Part shown: piece by piece, positions 1 to 9,175 of the stretch | Layout: each line of letters starts with the position of its first letter | How positions within the stretch are numbered: the first letter of the stretch is position 1 | Assembly (NCBI RefSeq): GCF_032477075.1 | Contig: NZ_JAWDXO010000012.1 | Coordinates: forward strand, 1-64,000 | Origin: Fusobacterium sp. | GTDB taxonomy: Bacteria > Fusobacteriota > Fusobacteriia > Fusobacteriales > Fusobacteriaceae | DNA: 64,000 nt | Reading direction: 5' to 3' | Position numbers and translations under genes: made by a program | The notes under the pieces: model-generated | The model's database searches: none | Told to the model about the DNA's origin: nothing | The model's input: the letters and a program-made list of their open reading frames with translations, nothing else

Positions 1-92
1 CTTATTCGATTAATATATCTAATATGAATCCAAAATAATTAATATTTTTTATTTTTTCAACAAATTTATCAAATTATAATTTCCTAAGAAAT

Positions 93-123
93 AAAAAAAA
101 GACTGATCTTTTCAGAACAGTCT
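93..123 (-). terminator. Leftward intrinsic terminator
   Basis: On the minus strand AGACTG (123-118) pairs with CAGTCT (105-100), a 6-bp stem followed immediately by a run of T (complement of the A-run 92-99). On the plus strand the stem is followed by CAACCTC, so it only makes sense leftward. No leftward gene lies to its right within the window. Confidence 0.6.
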
Positions 124-130
124 CAACCTC

Positions 131-445
131 GGGGAGAGATTTTTTATATAAAATTTTTATTATTAGCGTTTCCCTCTTTATTAGGAGGGCTTATAAAATT
201 TTAAGTAAAATCTTTATATAATGGGGGTATTAAGATTTTTACTAGATTCTTTATTATTTTTTATATATATTATTTAGACTCTTAATTTTCTTAAAAAGTT
301 TAAATATTTTTTATTTTTTGTTTTCCCCCCTCTTTTTTATCAGAGGGGAGATCATTTTTTCTGGGGGAGAAAAAATCTTTATTATTTTGTTGTTTTATTT
401 CTATGATATTTAGACTCTTACTTAAACAAAAAAGTTTAAAAGTTT
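131..445. repeat. Degenerate tandem repeat, unit about 136-156 bp
   Basis: Two diverged copies share the same order of elements. TATTTAGACTCTTA occurs at 271-284 and exactly again at 407-420. A GGGGG run occurs at 223-227 and 363-367. A small hairpin CCCTC-N8-GAGGG (172-189) matches CCCCTC-N10-GAGGGG (327-348). AAAAAGTTTAAA follows each TATTTAGACTCTTA. A further GGGG at 131 may be the edge of a third copy. The spacing varies, as expected of an old duplication. I do not recognise the element. Confidence 0.6.
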
Positions 446-591
446 TTTTATATTTTATTTTTTTATACTTTTTACCATAGAACTATCTAAAAATTAATAG
501 ATTATTATTTTACAATATAGACAGTAGACAACTTTTTTCTTATTAAAAACTTGTAAAAGAACCTTTAATTTTTATTTTATATTTTTTAATT

Positions 592-620
592 TTGGAAACA
601 TTTGAATCTTATGATATAAT
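592..620 (+). promoter_or_regulatory. trkA promoter
   Basis: TTGGAA (592-597), a 17-base spacer and TATAAT (615-620) with an upstream TG (612-613, extended -10). The predicted start of transcription is near 627, leaving a short leader before the trkA ribosome binding site. Confidence 0.75.
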
Positions 621-669
621 TACCTCATACTAAAATTAATAGAATTATATTTTTAAATAGGAGTACAGT

Positions 670-2025
670 ATGAAAATTACAATTGTTGGTGCAGGAAAAA
701 TAGGGGAACTGCTCTGCAAAGACCTTGCTATAGAAGGAAATGATATAACACTTATTGAGGAAGATCCAAAGATACTTGACAGGATTCTCTCATCTTCAGA
801 TATTATGGGATTGGTTGGTAATGGTGCCAACTGTGAAGTCTTGAGGGAAGCTTCTGTAGAAACAGCTGATATTTTTATAGCTGTTACACATTCTGACGAG
901 ATAAATATTATTTCATCTGTAATAGCAAAAAAAATGGGAGCTAAATATACAATAGCCAGAGTAAGAAATCCTGAATATTCTTCACAAATGAAGTTTATGA
1001 GTGACTCTCTAGGAATAGATATAATGCTGAATCCAGAAGCAGAAGCTGCCTTTTTTATAGCTAGAAATCTTGAATTTCCAAATGCTTTAAATGTTGAAAC
1101 TTTTGCAGGTAATAAAGTGAATCTTGTGGAAGTACTTATAGAAAAAGATACTTATTTAGATGGAATAAGATTGATGGAATTTAAAAATAAATATTTTGCC
1201 AGCTTACTTGTCTGTATTGTAAAAAGAGGACAGGAAATACATATTCCAACTGGAAATTTTATCTTACAGGCTGGAGACAGAATATATGTAACTGGTATTC
1301 AAAGTGAACTTTCAAAATTCTATAAATCTCTTGGTCATAAAGAAGAACGTATAAAATCTGTTATTATAATAGGGGGAGGACGTATCACTTATTATCTGAC
1401 AGATATTCTTTTAGAAAAAATGATAGATGTAAAAATAATTGAAATCAATGAAAACAAAGCACAAGAGTTGAGTGGTATATATGAAAATGCTGTTGTAGTA
1501 CATGGAGATGGAACTGACAGTGAGCTTCTCGATGAAGAAAGATTTGGAGAATATGATGCTTTTGTATCTCTCACTGGTATAGATGAAGAAAATATTATCC
1601 TGTCTATGTATGCAAATAAATTAGGAATTAAAAAAACTATTACAAAAATAAATGGTGTATCCTTATTTAACGTTTTAGAACTTGTAGGACTTCAATCTAT
1701 TGTCACTCCTAAAAAAATAATTGCTGATTATATAGTAAGAATAGTTAGATCACTTCTAAGTTCACAAGGAGAAAATATTGAAACTCTTTACAGGCTTGTT
1801 GATAATAATGTTGAAGCTATTGAATTTAAAGTTCCTGAAAACAGCAAAGTTATTAATATTCCATTAAAAGACTTAGATACAAAAGATAATCTTTTGATTG
1901 CATATATTTTAAGAAATGGTCAACTGATCTTTCCAGGAGGGCTTGATATTTTAAAGCCTAAGGATAGAGTCATTATTGTCACTACTGAAAAATTCTTAGA
2001 TGATATTAATAAAATATTGAAATAA
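670..2025 (+). CDS. trkA: Trk system potassium uptake protein TrkA
   Basis: Peripheral, cytoplasmic, nucleotide-binding subunit that gates the TrkH potassium channel. At 451 residues it has the usual full length and the doubled RCK architecture. The first Rossmann fold opens with the glycine-rich IVGAGKIG at residues 4-11. A second half begins near residue 225 with IIGGGRIT, where the usual third glycine is not conserved. Each half ends in a TrkA-C type domain. The start is supported by GGAG eight bases upstream of the ATG and by a good promoter at 592-620. The stop is followed within a few bases by trkH, so the two are co-transcribed. Identification is confident; the bound nucleotide (NAD(H) or ATP/ADP) cannot be read from the sequence. 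Confidence 0.95.
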   Translation: MKITIVGAGKIGELLCKDLAIEGNDITLIEEDPKILDRILSSSDIMGLVGNGANCEVLREASVETADIFIAVTHSDEINIISSVIAKKMGAKYTIARVRNPEYSSQMKFMSDSLGIDIMLNPEAEAAFFIARNLEFPNALNVETFAGNKVNLVEVLIEKDTYLDGIRLMEFKNKYFASLLVCIVKRGQEIHIPTGNFILQAGDRIYVTGIQSELSKFYKSLGHKEERIKSVIIIGGGRITYYLTDILLEKMIDVKIIEINENKAQELSGIYENAVVVHGDGTDSELLDEERFGEYDAFVSLTGIDEENIILSMYANKLGIKKTITKINGVSLFNVLELVGLQSIVTPKKIIADYIVRIVRSLLSSQGENIETLYRLVDNNVEAIEFKVPENSKVINIPLKDLDTKDNLLIAYILRNGQLIFPGGLDILKPKDRVIIVTTEKFLDDINKILK

Positions 2026-2037
2026 TGGGGAATGATT

Positions 2038-3489
2038 ATGAATAATAAAATGGTGAGATATGTTATTGGACATATCCTAAAAATAGAAACTGCTTTTATG
2101 CTGATTCCATTAGCATTAAGTTTTTTTTATCATGAAAGTATCATTGTAAAAAAATCTTATATTTTTACTATAATATTGCTTTTGTTTTCCAGTCTTCTTA
2201 TTTCTAAAAAAGTTCCTGAAAATCAAAAGATTTATGCCAAGGAAGGTCTTATCATTGTATCTGTTTCATGGATAGCTCTGTCATTTTTTGGTGCTCTTCC
2301 TTTTGTATTCAGCAAAAGAATACCTTCGTTCATAGATGCTTTTTTTGAAACAGTAAGTGGATTTACTACAACTGGAGCCAGTATACTATCTAATGTTGAA
2401 GTTTTAGAAAATTCTCTTTTATTTTGGAGAAGCTTTACTCATCTGGTTGGTGGAATGGGTGTACTGGTTTTAGCATTAGCTATACTTCCTAAAAATAATA
2501 ATCAGTCTTTGCATATAATGAAAGCTGAAGTTCCAGGTCCTACATTTGGTAAGTTAGTTGCAAAAATGTCTTATAATTCTAGAATTCTTTATATGATATA
2601 TATTTTCATTACTATCATTATAACAATACTTCTAAAACTTGGTGGTATGCCACTTTTTGATTCAGTTGTTCATGCCTTTGGGACAGTGGGAACTGGAGGG
2701 TTTGGAATAAAAAACAGCAGTGTAGCTCATTATAACAGTTCATATATTGATTATGTTTTAGGAATAGGGATGCTTCTGTGTGGTATGAACTTCAACCTTT
2801 TTTATGCCTTGCTTTTGAAAAACTACGCACAGGTATTTAAAAATGAAGAATTAAAATATTATTGTGGTATAGTTGTAATGGCTGTAATTGGTATTGGAAT
2901 AAATATTGCTCCAACTTATAAAAGTATTGGTCGTTTATTCAGAGATGTATTTTTTACTGTTTCATCAGTGATTACCACAACAGGTTATTCCACTGTTGAT
3001 TTTGATACCTGGCCTGTATTTTCAAAAACCATTCTTCTTCTCCTTATGTTTGTAGGAGGATGTGCTGGGTCTACAGCAGGAGGTTTAAAAGTATCAAGAA
3101 TAGCGATACTCTTTAAAACTGTTATTGGTGAATTTAAAAAAATAGGTACTCCCAACAGAGTAATAAATATAAAGATGGATAAAAAAGTTATAACTAAAGA
3201 GTTATCCAGTGGAATAAGCACTTACTTAATGCTCTATATCACTATATTCTTAATAGCTATAATATGTATATCTTGGGATTCTCCTGATTTCCTATCAGCT
3301 TTCAGTGCAGTTGCAGCTACATTTAACAATATAGGGCCAGGTATGGGAATAGTTGGACCAACATCTAATTATGCATCTTTTTCCGATGTAAATAAATTGA
3401 TATTGTCTTTGGTAATGCTCTTAGGAAGATTAGAAATTTTTCCTATATTAATATTATTTTCGCCTAGTTTATATAAAAAACTTAATTAA
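2038..3489 (+). CDS. trkH: Trk potassium uptake channel subunit TrkH
   Basis: Integral membrane potassium channel/transporter, partner of TrkA. The protein of about 483 residues has the four pore-loop repeats of the Trk/Ktr/HKT family. Filter-like glycines are visible in TTTGAS, GTVGTGGFG, TTTGYS and NNIGPGMG, separated by hydrophobic segments. An upstream in-frame ATG at 2032 exists, but GGGGA sits directly against it and lies six bases before the ATG at 2038, so I prefer 2038. It follows trkA by 12 bases and ends before a strong bidirectional terminator (3514-3555), making a clean two-gene operon. The short sequence after the last pore repeat is normal for TrkH. Confidence 0.94.
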   Translation: MNNKMVRYVIGHILKIETAFMLIPLALSFFYHESIIVKKSYIFTIILLLFSSLLISKKVPENQKIYAKEGLIIVSVSWIALSFFGALPFVFSKRIPSFIDAFFETVSGFTTTGASILSNVEVLENSLLFWRSFTHLVGGMGVLVLALAILPKNNNQSLHIMKAEVPGPTFGKLVAKMSYNSRILYMIYIFITIIITILLKLGGMPLFDSVVHAFGTVGTGGFGIKNSSVAHYNSSYIDYVLGIGMLLCGMNFNLFYALLLKNYAQVFKNEELKYYCGIVVMAVIGIGINIAPTYKSIGRLFRDVFFTVSSVITTTGYSTVDFDTWPVFSKTILLLLMFVGGCAGSTAGGLKVSRIAILFKTVIGEFKKIGTPNRVINIKMDKKVITKELSSGISTYLMLYITIFLIAIICISWDSPDFLSAFSAVAATFNNIGPGMGIVGPTSNYASFSDVNKLILSLVMLLGRLEIFPILILFSPSLYKKLN

Positions 3490-3513
3490 TATTTTTCAAT
3501 AAATATAATTATA

Positions 3514-3555
3514 ATAAAAAAACTCTCTCAATTGATCACTGAGAGAGTTTTTTAT
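3514..3555. terminator. Bidirectional intrinsic terminator between trkH and the convergent binding protein
   Basis: AACTCTCTC (3521-3529) pairs with GAGAGAGTT (3541-3549), a 9-bp stem with an 11-base loop. It has A-runs on the left and T-runs on the right, so it can serve both trkH (plus) and the lipoprotein gene (minus). Confidence 0.85.
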
Positions 3556-3570
3556 TTTTCTTCTATTTAT

Positions 3571-5088
3571 TTACTTATCTTTTTTTATTTTTGTTAAAAC
3601 ATGATGTCCATTTGGTCTGAATATAAAATTAGTTATACTTTTTCTCATTCCTACTAATTCATTCTTTCTAAGAATAGGTATCAATGGAAGATCTTCCTCT
3701 AATATAGCTTGACCCTGTCTATATATTTCAGCTCTTTTTTCAAGATTTGTTTCTAATCTCCCTTGTTCTGCAAGTTTATCATATTCTGGATTACTATAAA
3801 AACTTCTATTTCCAGCAGCTCCTCTTGCATCAGTATGATAAAGTGGATATAATACAATATCTGAATCATTAGTTCCTGGAAACCATCCTCCCAATATTAA
3901 CTCATGCTGTCCAATGGCACTTTTTTCAAGATAAGTTCCCCATTCAACTGGCTCTATTATCAAATCTATTCCTAATTCTTTTAAATTAGCTTGTATAATT
4001 TGAGCAGTTTGAATATTAGCTGGTGTAGAATCTGTCATTATTTTCATTTCTTTAGGAATATCTCCAGCTTTATTTAAAAGTTCTTTTGCTTTATCCAAGT
4101 TCAAGCTGATATCTCCTGTTGGTTTTCCTCCTATCATATTAGGACTTACCATTGAAGTAGCAGGTTCTCCAGCATTATCATAAACAGCACTTAATATTCC
4201 TTCTCTATCTAATACATAATTTACAGCCTGCCTGAATTCTTTTTTATTAAATGGCGTTTTTTCAGTATTGAATCCCACATATTCTGTTCTCATAGATGGT
4301 CTGTTTACTAAAGTAAGATCTTCATTCTCTTCTACAAATTTTATATCTGATGGACTAAGATTATATGCTATATCTACTTCTCCTGTTTCCAGAGCTATAA
4401 GTCTATTATTTCCTTCAGGTATCACTTTGAATACAAGTTCATCTATTTCTGGTTTTCCCATAAAACTATTTTCAAAAGGTTCAAATTTTAATACATCTCC
4501 ACTATTCCAGTAAGTAAGTTTAAAAGGTCCTGTTCCATTTGGATTTACAGCTATTTCACTTTCTCCTCTTTTTAGTGTATCTTCTTTATTTATTATTCCA
4601 CAAAGAGAAAGAGTCATATTATATAATAGTGGTGAAAATTCACTTGATAAAAGTACTCTTACATGTGAATCATCTACTATTTCCACTCCGCTTATTTTCT
4701 CTAAAAGTATACGAGTTCCAGCCTTTTCTCTCATTCTTTCCACAGAAAAAGCCACATCTTCTACTGTGAGTTCAGCATCATTATGAAATTTTATTCCTTT
4801 TTTTATAGTAAAAAGAATTGATTTTGGATTTTCAAATTCCCATTTCTCAGCTATTTCAGGAATAAGATTCCCTTCATCATCTACAGCTAAAAGAGTATTA
4901 AATACCTGTCTTGCTACAGTCATAGAAGCTACCTGATTAGCAAGAGGAGGATCCAAAGTTTTAGGTTTTGCTGCCTGCGCTACTGTCACAATTACTTTTT
5001 CATTTTTTACTTCCTTCTTTTCTTCTGCTTTTTCTCCACACCCCAGTAAAAATATTGATAATACTGCCACTGCTACTTTTCTTATCAT
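3571..5088 (-). CDS. Peptide/glutathione-type ABC transporter substrate-binding lipoprotein
   Basis: Family 5 extracellular solute-binding protein (DppA/OppA/GsiB type), 505 residues, which would deliver peptides or a similar ligand to an ABC importer. The N-terminus is a lipoprotein signal: hydrophobic stretch then LLGC, with Cys about residue 17 as the lipid-modified residue. It is followed by a Lys/Glu-rich linker. The body carries family features such as NPNGTGPF and RQAVNYVLDRE. The ribosome binding site GGGAGGAA precedes the ATG. No permease or ATPase genes adjoin it, so it must share a transporter encoded elsewhere. It resembles the binding protein at 39612-41105, which has a type I signal instead. 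The ligand is unknown. Confidence 0.88.
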   Translation of the reverse strand: MIRKVAVAVLSIFLLGCGEKAEEKKEVKNEKVIVTVAQAAKPKTLDPPLANQVASMTVARQVFNTLLAVDDEGNLIPEIAEKWEFENPKSILFTIKKGIKFHNDAELTVEDVAFSVERMREKAGTRILLEKISGVEIVDDSHVRVLLSSEFSPLLYNMTLSLCGIINKEDTLKRGESEIAVNPNGTGPFKLTYWNSGDVLKFEPFENSFMGKPEIDELVFKVIPEGNNRLIALETGEVDIAYNLSPSDIKFVEENEDLTLVNRPSMRTEYVGFNTEKTPFNKKEFRQAVNYVLDREGILSAVYDNAGEPATSMVSPNMIGGKPTGDISLNLDKAKELLNKAGDIPKEMKIMTDSTPANIQTAQIIQANLKELGIDLIIEPVEWGTYLEKSAIGQHELILGGWFPGTNDSDIVLYPLYHTDARGAAGNRSFYSNPEYDKLAEQGRLETNLEKRAEIYRQGQAILEEDLPLIPILRKNELVGMRKSITNFIFRPNGHHVLTKIKKDK

Positions 5089-5154
5089 ATGTTCCTCCCA
5101 AGATTACTTTAATATATCTACTTTCTATCATGTTTATTAATTTCTGTCTAGATT

Positions 5155-8100
5155 TTATTTTGCATTTAATAATTCAAATATATCTTTTTGAGTTATAGAA
5201 TTTAATCCTTCTTCTTTTTCATCTAATATTTCTCTTATTAATTTTTCTTTTTCATCTTTTATTATATTTATTTTTTCCTCAATAGTTCCTTTAGCTATCA
5301 ATTTAAAAACATTGACATTCTTTGTCTGCCCCATTCTATAGGCTCTATCAGTAGCTTGATTTTCAACAGAAGAATTCCACCAAGGATCAAAATGTATCAC
5401 AGTATCTGCTCCTGTAAGATTGAGTCCGCTTCCTCCAGCTTTTAATGAAATAATGAATATATCTCCTTCTCCAGAATTGAATCTCTCTACCAATTCCACC
5501 CTATGCTCTGATTTTGTTTTTCCATCTAAATATAAATAAGTCATTTTTTTAGGTATATTCTTTTTTATTATATCCAGCATTTCTGTAAATTGAGAAAATA
5601 AAAGAACTCTATGTCCACCACTTTTACATTCTTCTAAAAGTTCTAATAGAGTTTCCAATTTAGAGCTTTCTCCATTATAATTTTCTAAAAAAAGTTTTGG
5701 ATGATTGCATAGCTGTCTTAATCTTGTAAGATACACAAGTATTTCTAACGAATTATTTTTTTCATGAATTTCTTTTTTAGACTTTTCTAAATAGGCTAAA
5801 TACAGTTTTTTCTCCTCATCACTTAATTCAACTATAATATCAGTTTCAATTTTCTCAGGAAGTTCATCAAGCACTTCATTTTTAAGTCTTCTTAAAATAA
5901 ATGGAGCTATCATCTCTTTTAATTCTTTTAAATTTTCACTATATTTTTTTAAAAATTTTGTATGTTTTCCTAAGTATCCTGGAAAAACAAAATCAAAAAT
6001 ACTCCATAACTCTAAAGTATTATTTTCTATTGGTGTTCCAGTTAGAGCTATTCTTATATCAGCTTTTATTTTTTTTACAGAGCCAGCAGTTCTAGACAGG
6101 AAATTTTTTATATTCTGAGCTTCATCAATCACCAATGTATCAATAGAAATATCTTTGTATAATTCTTCATCTTTAACTAAAAAACCATATGTACTTATGA
6201 GAATATCTCCAGTCTCTGAGTTTTCAATAATTTCTTTTCTAACTGCTGCTTTACCTTCTACAATATTCACATTAAGTTCTGGAGCAAATTTTTTAAATTC
6301 ATTTCTCCAATTATACATAAGAGTTTTGGGTACTATTATAAGTTTCAATCCCTTTTTTTCTTTTATTGCTGAAAGATATGATATTATTTGGATAGTCTTT
6401 CCAAGTCCCATATCATCAGCTAATATTCCTCCCATTCCTAATTTTCTTAAAAATAAAAGCCACTGTACTCCTATTTTTTGATATTCTCTTAACATAGGGA
6501 AATTTTTATTTATAGTGACATTGCTTTTTTCTTTACACTGTATAATCTTTTGATATATATTCTCAAAATCATTTGTTAATTTTATATTGCTCAATTTTTC
6601 CAGAAAACTTGATAGAAAATATCCATAACTCTTTTCTCTTTTTATTGTTCCAGAAAGTATTTCATTTTTTTTAGCATCAGATTCAGCTAATAGTTTTGAA
6701 AGCTCTTCCATATTTTTATTTTCTTCTAAAAGGAGCATTTCTCCATTTTTTAAAATATAATATTTTTTCTTTTCTTTAATGGCTTTTAATACTTCATAAA
6801 CTTCTTCATTTGTAATTCCATATACTTCAAAACTTATTTCAAAAAGATCAGTTATTTTAGTTGAAACTTGATAATTCACTGTTTCATATTTTTTTATTTT
6901 AAAATCTTTTGAATAAAGTATTTTATATTTTTCACTTAAATTTGGAATATCTTCTTTTACGAAACTATATACTTCTTCTGGATCATTTAAAATATATCTT
7001 TCATCATTTTCTACAAAATTATATTTTCCTAATATTTGAAAAATATCTTCTTTATCTACATCTTCATTTCCAATAACAATTTTTTCTATATCTTTTTTCT
7101 CTTTTCCATCAAATAATTTTTTTATATTTAAAATTATTCCTTCTCGTCTATATAAATCTATAAGTATTCCTGTCTCTATTAGTTTTGGCTCATATATTTT
7201 TTCTTTTAGTTTTTTATCTAAATTTATTTGACAAAATCTTGATATTTTATTTATAATATCTTCTATATATTCTTCCTTTAAGCCTATATTCCAATTTTTT
7301 AATTCCATTATTTTTTCAAACTCTCTGAACTCTTCCAGTTTTTTTGAAGATATTTTATATATTTTCGTATCAATAACATCTCTACATACAATATAACTAT
7401 GTCCAACACTTACATATTTTCCAGAATCAGAAATACTCATATTTATTTTTTCATTGTAATGTTCTAAATTAATTTTTATAAATTTTTCTAAACTCTCTTC
7501 TTTAATATTTAATTTTTTATTTTTTTCTAATATATTAAAAAGTCTTTCAGTAGATTTTTTTCTTTCAAGTATTTTTTCAATAGAAAAAGCTGAATTTGAA
7601 GTATTAAAAGTATAAAATTCATGCAGCTCTTTTAAATACTCTATAAATTCTTTTTCCCAGCCACTAAAATAATCTCTTTTTGGGTTATATGTATATTTTG
7701 TTCCAAATTTCATTGGATTTTCTTCATAATTTGCTAAAAATTCTGAAACTTTATTATTAAGTTTATACCTTTTCCCATATGCTGAAAGTGTTATATCTAT
7801 ATTAAGACTTGGTTTATTTATTTCACTTTTATTAACTATCAATAACTCTATCTCTAAAAATATTCTATTTTTTTCAACTTCTTTCTTTTTAAAATATTCT
7901 ATTATTTCCCTTTCTTCTGTTTCTTCTAATTCTTCAATAAAATTATTTCCTTCAAATGCCAAAGCTATTATATGTTCACATATGCATTTATTTAAATCAA
8001 AGTAAACACAATTACAATGAAAATCTATAAGTTCATTTTTGGTGAACTTTATTTCAGGAGTATATACTTCTCCAGTTCCATTAATTCTTCCTTCCATTTC

Positions 8101-8238
8101 AAATATAGTTTCATTTTTATTTTCACTTTTTTCTATTTGATAATCAAGGAGCAAACCATTATCATGACAATCTCTTCCTTTATCAAATACTTTTTCATTT
8201 TTTATTTTTCTGAATAAATTTAATAAGAATCTTGTCAC
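5155..8238 (-). CDS. SWIM zinc-finger SNF2-family helicase
   Basis: Large Swi2/Snf2 ATPase expected to translocate on DNA. In order it has an N-terminal SWIM zinc motif (CNC, then CICEH, around residues 75-90), a long middle region typical of bacterial SNF2-associated proteins, and the two RecA-like lobes. Walker A is ADDMGLGKT near residue 606, the DEAQ box near 703, LTGTPIEN soon after, and the C-terminal lobe has GSGLNL and the arginine-finger region ATDRAYRMGQ. The 1027-residue frame starts at a GTG with no good ribosome binding site. An AGGAGG lies 36 bases further upstream, and the frame stays open to 8301, so the true start may be earlier at a rare codon. It lies beside a second SWIM protein (9478-11166). 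Confidence 0.9.
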   Translation of the reverse strand: MTRFLLNLFRKIKNEKVFDKGRDCHDNGLLLDYQIEKSENKNETIFEMEGRINGTGEVYTPEIKFTKNELIDFHCNCVYFDLNKCICEHIIALAFEGNNFIEELEETEEREIIEYFKKKEVEKNRIFLEIELLIVNKSEINKPSLNIDITLSAYGKRYKLNNKVSEFLANYEENPMKFGTKYTYNPKRDYFSGWEKEFIEYLKELHEFYTFNTSNSAFSIEKILERKKSTERLFNILEKNKKLNIKEESLEKFIKINLEHYNEKINMSISDSGKYVSVGHSYIVCRDVIDTKIYKISSKKLEEFREFEKIMELKNWNIGLKEEYIEDIINKISRFCQINLDKKLKEKIYEPKLIETGILIDLYRREGIILNIKKLFDGKEKKDIEKIVIGNEDVDKEDIFQILGKYNFVENDERYILNDPEEVYSFVKEDIPNLSEKYKILYSKDFKIKKYETVNYQVSTKITDLFEISFEVYGITNEEVYEVLKAIKEKKKYYILKNGEMLLLEENKNMEELSKLLAESDAKKNEILSGTIKREKSYGYFLSSFLEKLSNIKLTNDFENIYQKIIQCKEKSNVTINKNFPMLREYQKIGVQWLLFLRKLGMGGILADDMGLGKTIQIISYLSAIKEKKGLKLIIVPKTLMYNWRNEFKKFAPELNVNIVEGKAAVRKEIIENSETGDILISTYGFLVKDEELYKDISIDTLVIDEAQNIKNFLSRTAGSVKKIKADIRIALTGTPIENNTLELWSIFDFVFPGYLGKHTKFLKKYSENLKELKEMIAPFILRRLKNEVLDELPEKIETDIIVELSDEEKKLYLAYLEKSKKEIHEKNNSLEILVYLTRLRQLCNHPKLFLENYNGESSKLETLLELLEECKSGGHRVLLFSQFTEMLDIIKKNIPKKMTYLYLDGKTKSEHRVELVERFNSGEGDIFIISLKAGGSGLNLTGADTVIHFDPWWNSSVENQATDRAYRMGQTKNVNVFKLIAKGTIEEKINIIKDEKEKLIREILDEKEEGLNSITQKDIFELLNAK

Positions 8239-8305
8239 TTCATCTTTAGAATCTGTATTAAAATAGATTCTATCCTCCTTTATTTCAATTTCTATGTATA
8301 ATCAC

Positions 8306-8341
8306 AAAGAACAGAATCAAATTAATTCAATTCTGTTCTTT
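8306..8341. terminator. 12-bp hairpin between the DUF2085 gene and the SNF2 gene
   Basis: AAAGAACAGAAT (8306-8317) pairs perfectly with ATTCTGTTCTTT (8330-8341). The T-tract is short (three T) on both strands, so this may be a weak terminator or a processing/operator site. It lies just upstream of the ribosome binding site of the SNF2 gene. Confidence 0.45.
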
Positions 8342-8354
8342 AAGCTAATATTAT

Positions 8355-8726
8355 CTATTTAATAAAAATATATTTTTGCAAAAAAAGAATAGCCAGTTTA
8401 TGCATTATTCTATGAAAATATAGAAAAATAAATATAGTTCCCATTCCAAATAAAATCCCTGTAATAATTCTAAGAACATTATTACTTTCCCTTTTTCCTG
8501 AAGACTGTGTACCTCCATCAATTATTAAAGGAATGATAACTAGTAAAGCAAAGTACCCTCTTGGAACCTCTAATAAAATACAATAGATTATTCCTGCTAT
8601 CCATCCCAATAATACTCCTGTACATCTTGCACATATTGGAAATTGCTTTCCTTTGAAATAAAAACTTCTCTCTGGTCTTGAGTGACACATGAACAATATC
8701 TTTAAAAATTTTTCTATTTTATCCAT
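8355..8726 (-). CDS. DUF2085 family small membrane protein
   Basis: A 123-residue membrane protein of unknown function. It carries the family hallmark cysteines: CHSRPERSF near residue 14 and ICARCTG near residue 32. About three hydrophobic segments follow. The Cys/His pattern suggests metal or redox chemistry at the membrane, but no member I know of has a proven role. The start codon shares one base with the stop of the gene before it (TAATG), so the two small membrane-protein genes are translationally coupled. Confidence 0.8.
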   Translation of the reverse strand: MDKIEKFLKILFMCHSRPERSFYFKGKQFPICARCTGVLLGWIAGIIYCILLEVPRGYFALLVIIPLIIDGGTQSSGKRESNNVLRIITGILFGMGTIFIFLYFHRIMHKLAILFLQKYIFIK

Positions 8727-9001
8727 TAACTTGTTGTAGCAATAACCATTCCTACAATAAATACAAGAAAAATAAAATAGATAATAACAAATATTGCTCC
8801 TATGATTGCACTAACTAAAGCTCCTATTCCTACTGCTTTTGCTGTTTTAGGTTTTTCATCTCTCCATACCAGCCATAGTATCAGTCCAACTATTGGAATA
8901 CAGAAACCTAGACATCCCCAGGCAAATCCACCTCTATCATCATTTTTCCTTGAAACCTTTTCTTCCTCTAATATATCAAATTCATTTTCTTTCTCATCCA
9001 T
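8726..9001 (-). CDS. Small two-segment membrane protein, function unknown
   Basis: 91 residues: an acidic and basic cytoplasmic N-terminus of about 28 residues, then two hydrophobic segments (about 29-46 with GCLGFCIPIVGL, and 54-90). The layout recalls DUF4190/PLD-N-like small membrane proteins, but I cannot assign a family with confidence. AAGGGG lies about ten bases before the ATG. It is the first gene of the pair with the DUF2085 protein and ends in the shared TAATG. Confidence 0.65.
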   Translation of the reverse strand: MDEKENEFDILEEEKVSRKNDDRGGFAWGCLGFCIPIVGLILWLVWRDEKPKTAKAVGIGALVSAIIGAIFVIIYFIFLVFIVGMVIATTS

Positions 9002-9175
9002 TATTATGCATCCCCTTTAATGTTTTAATTTTAATTATATTTTAACACAGCTGTTTAAGTATTTCCAAATTATTTCCTCTTTTGCTCTAAATTTGATACT
9101 TTTATTTTAAGAAGCAATCACTTCCATAACCTCATTTATAAATGAAGTTGCTCTATTTAACAGGAATAAAAAGTT

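Larger units (their letters stand above)
1..591. other. AT-rich intergenic region upstream of trkA
   Basis: I see no open reading frame that looks like a gene here. The region holds a leftward intrinsic terminator (93-123), a degenerate tandem repeat with two short G/C hairpins (131-445), and AT-rich DNA up to the trkA promoter. On the minus strand a weak promoter-like pair (TTGTCT, then TAATAA about 18 bases on) lies near 509-538, so a leftward RNA of about 400 nt ending at the terminator is conceivable. That is inference only. Confidence 0.6.

Noticed and set aside
131..445. Repeats near the left edge as a CRISPR array
   Set aside because: Only two diverged units with indels, no constant short repeat with unique spacers, and no cas genes in the window.
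1..600. Known riboswitch (c-di-AMP, TPP, SAM, T-box, purine) before trkA or leftward
   Set aside because: A c-di-AMP riboswitch would suit trkA, but I see none of the conserved boxes of these classes, and the trkA transcript starts near 627.
9125..9146. Inverted repeat TCATTTATAAATGA after the 96-residue gene as terminator
   Set aside because: The stem is nearly pure A/T and no T-run follows on the minus strand.
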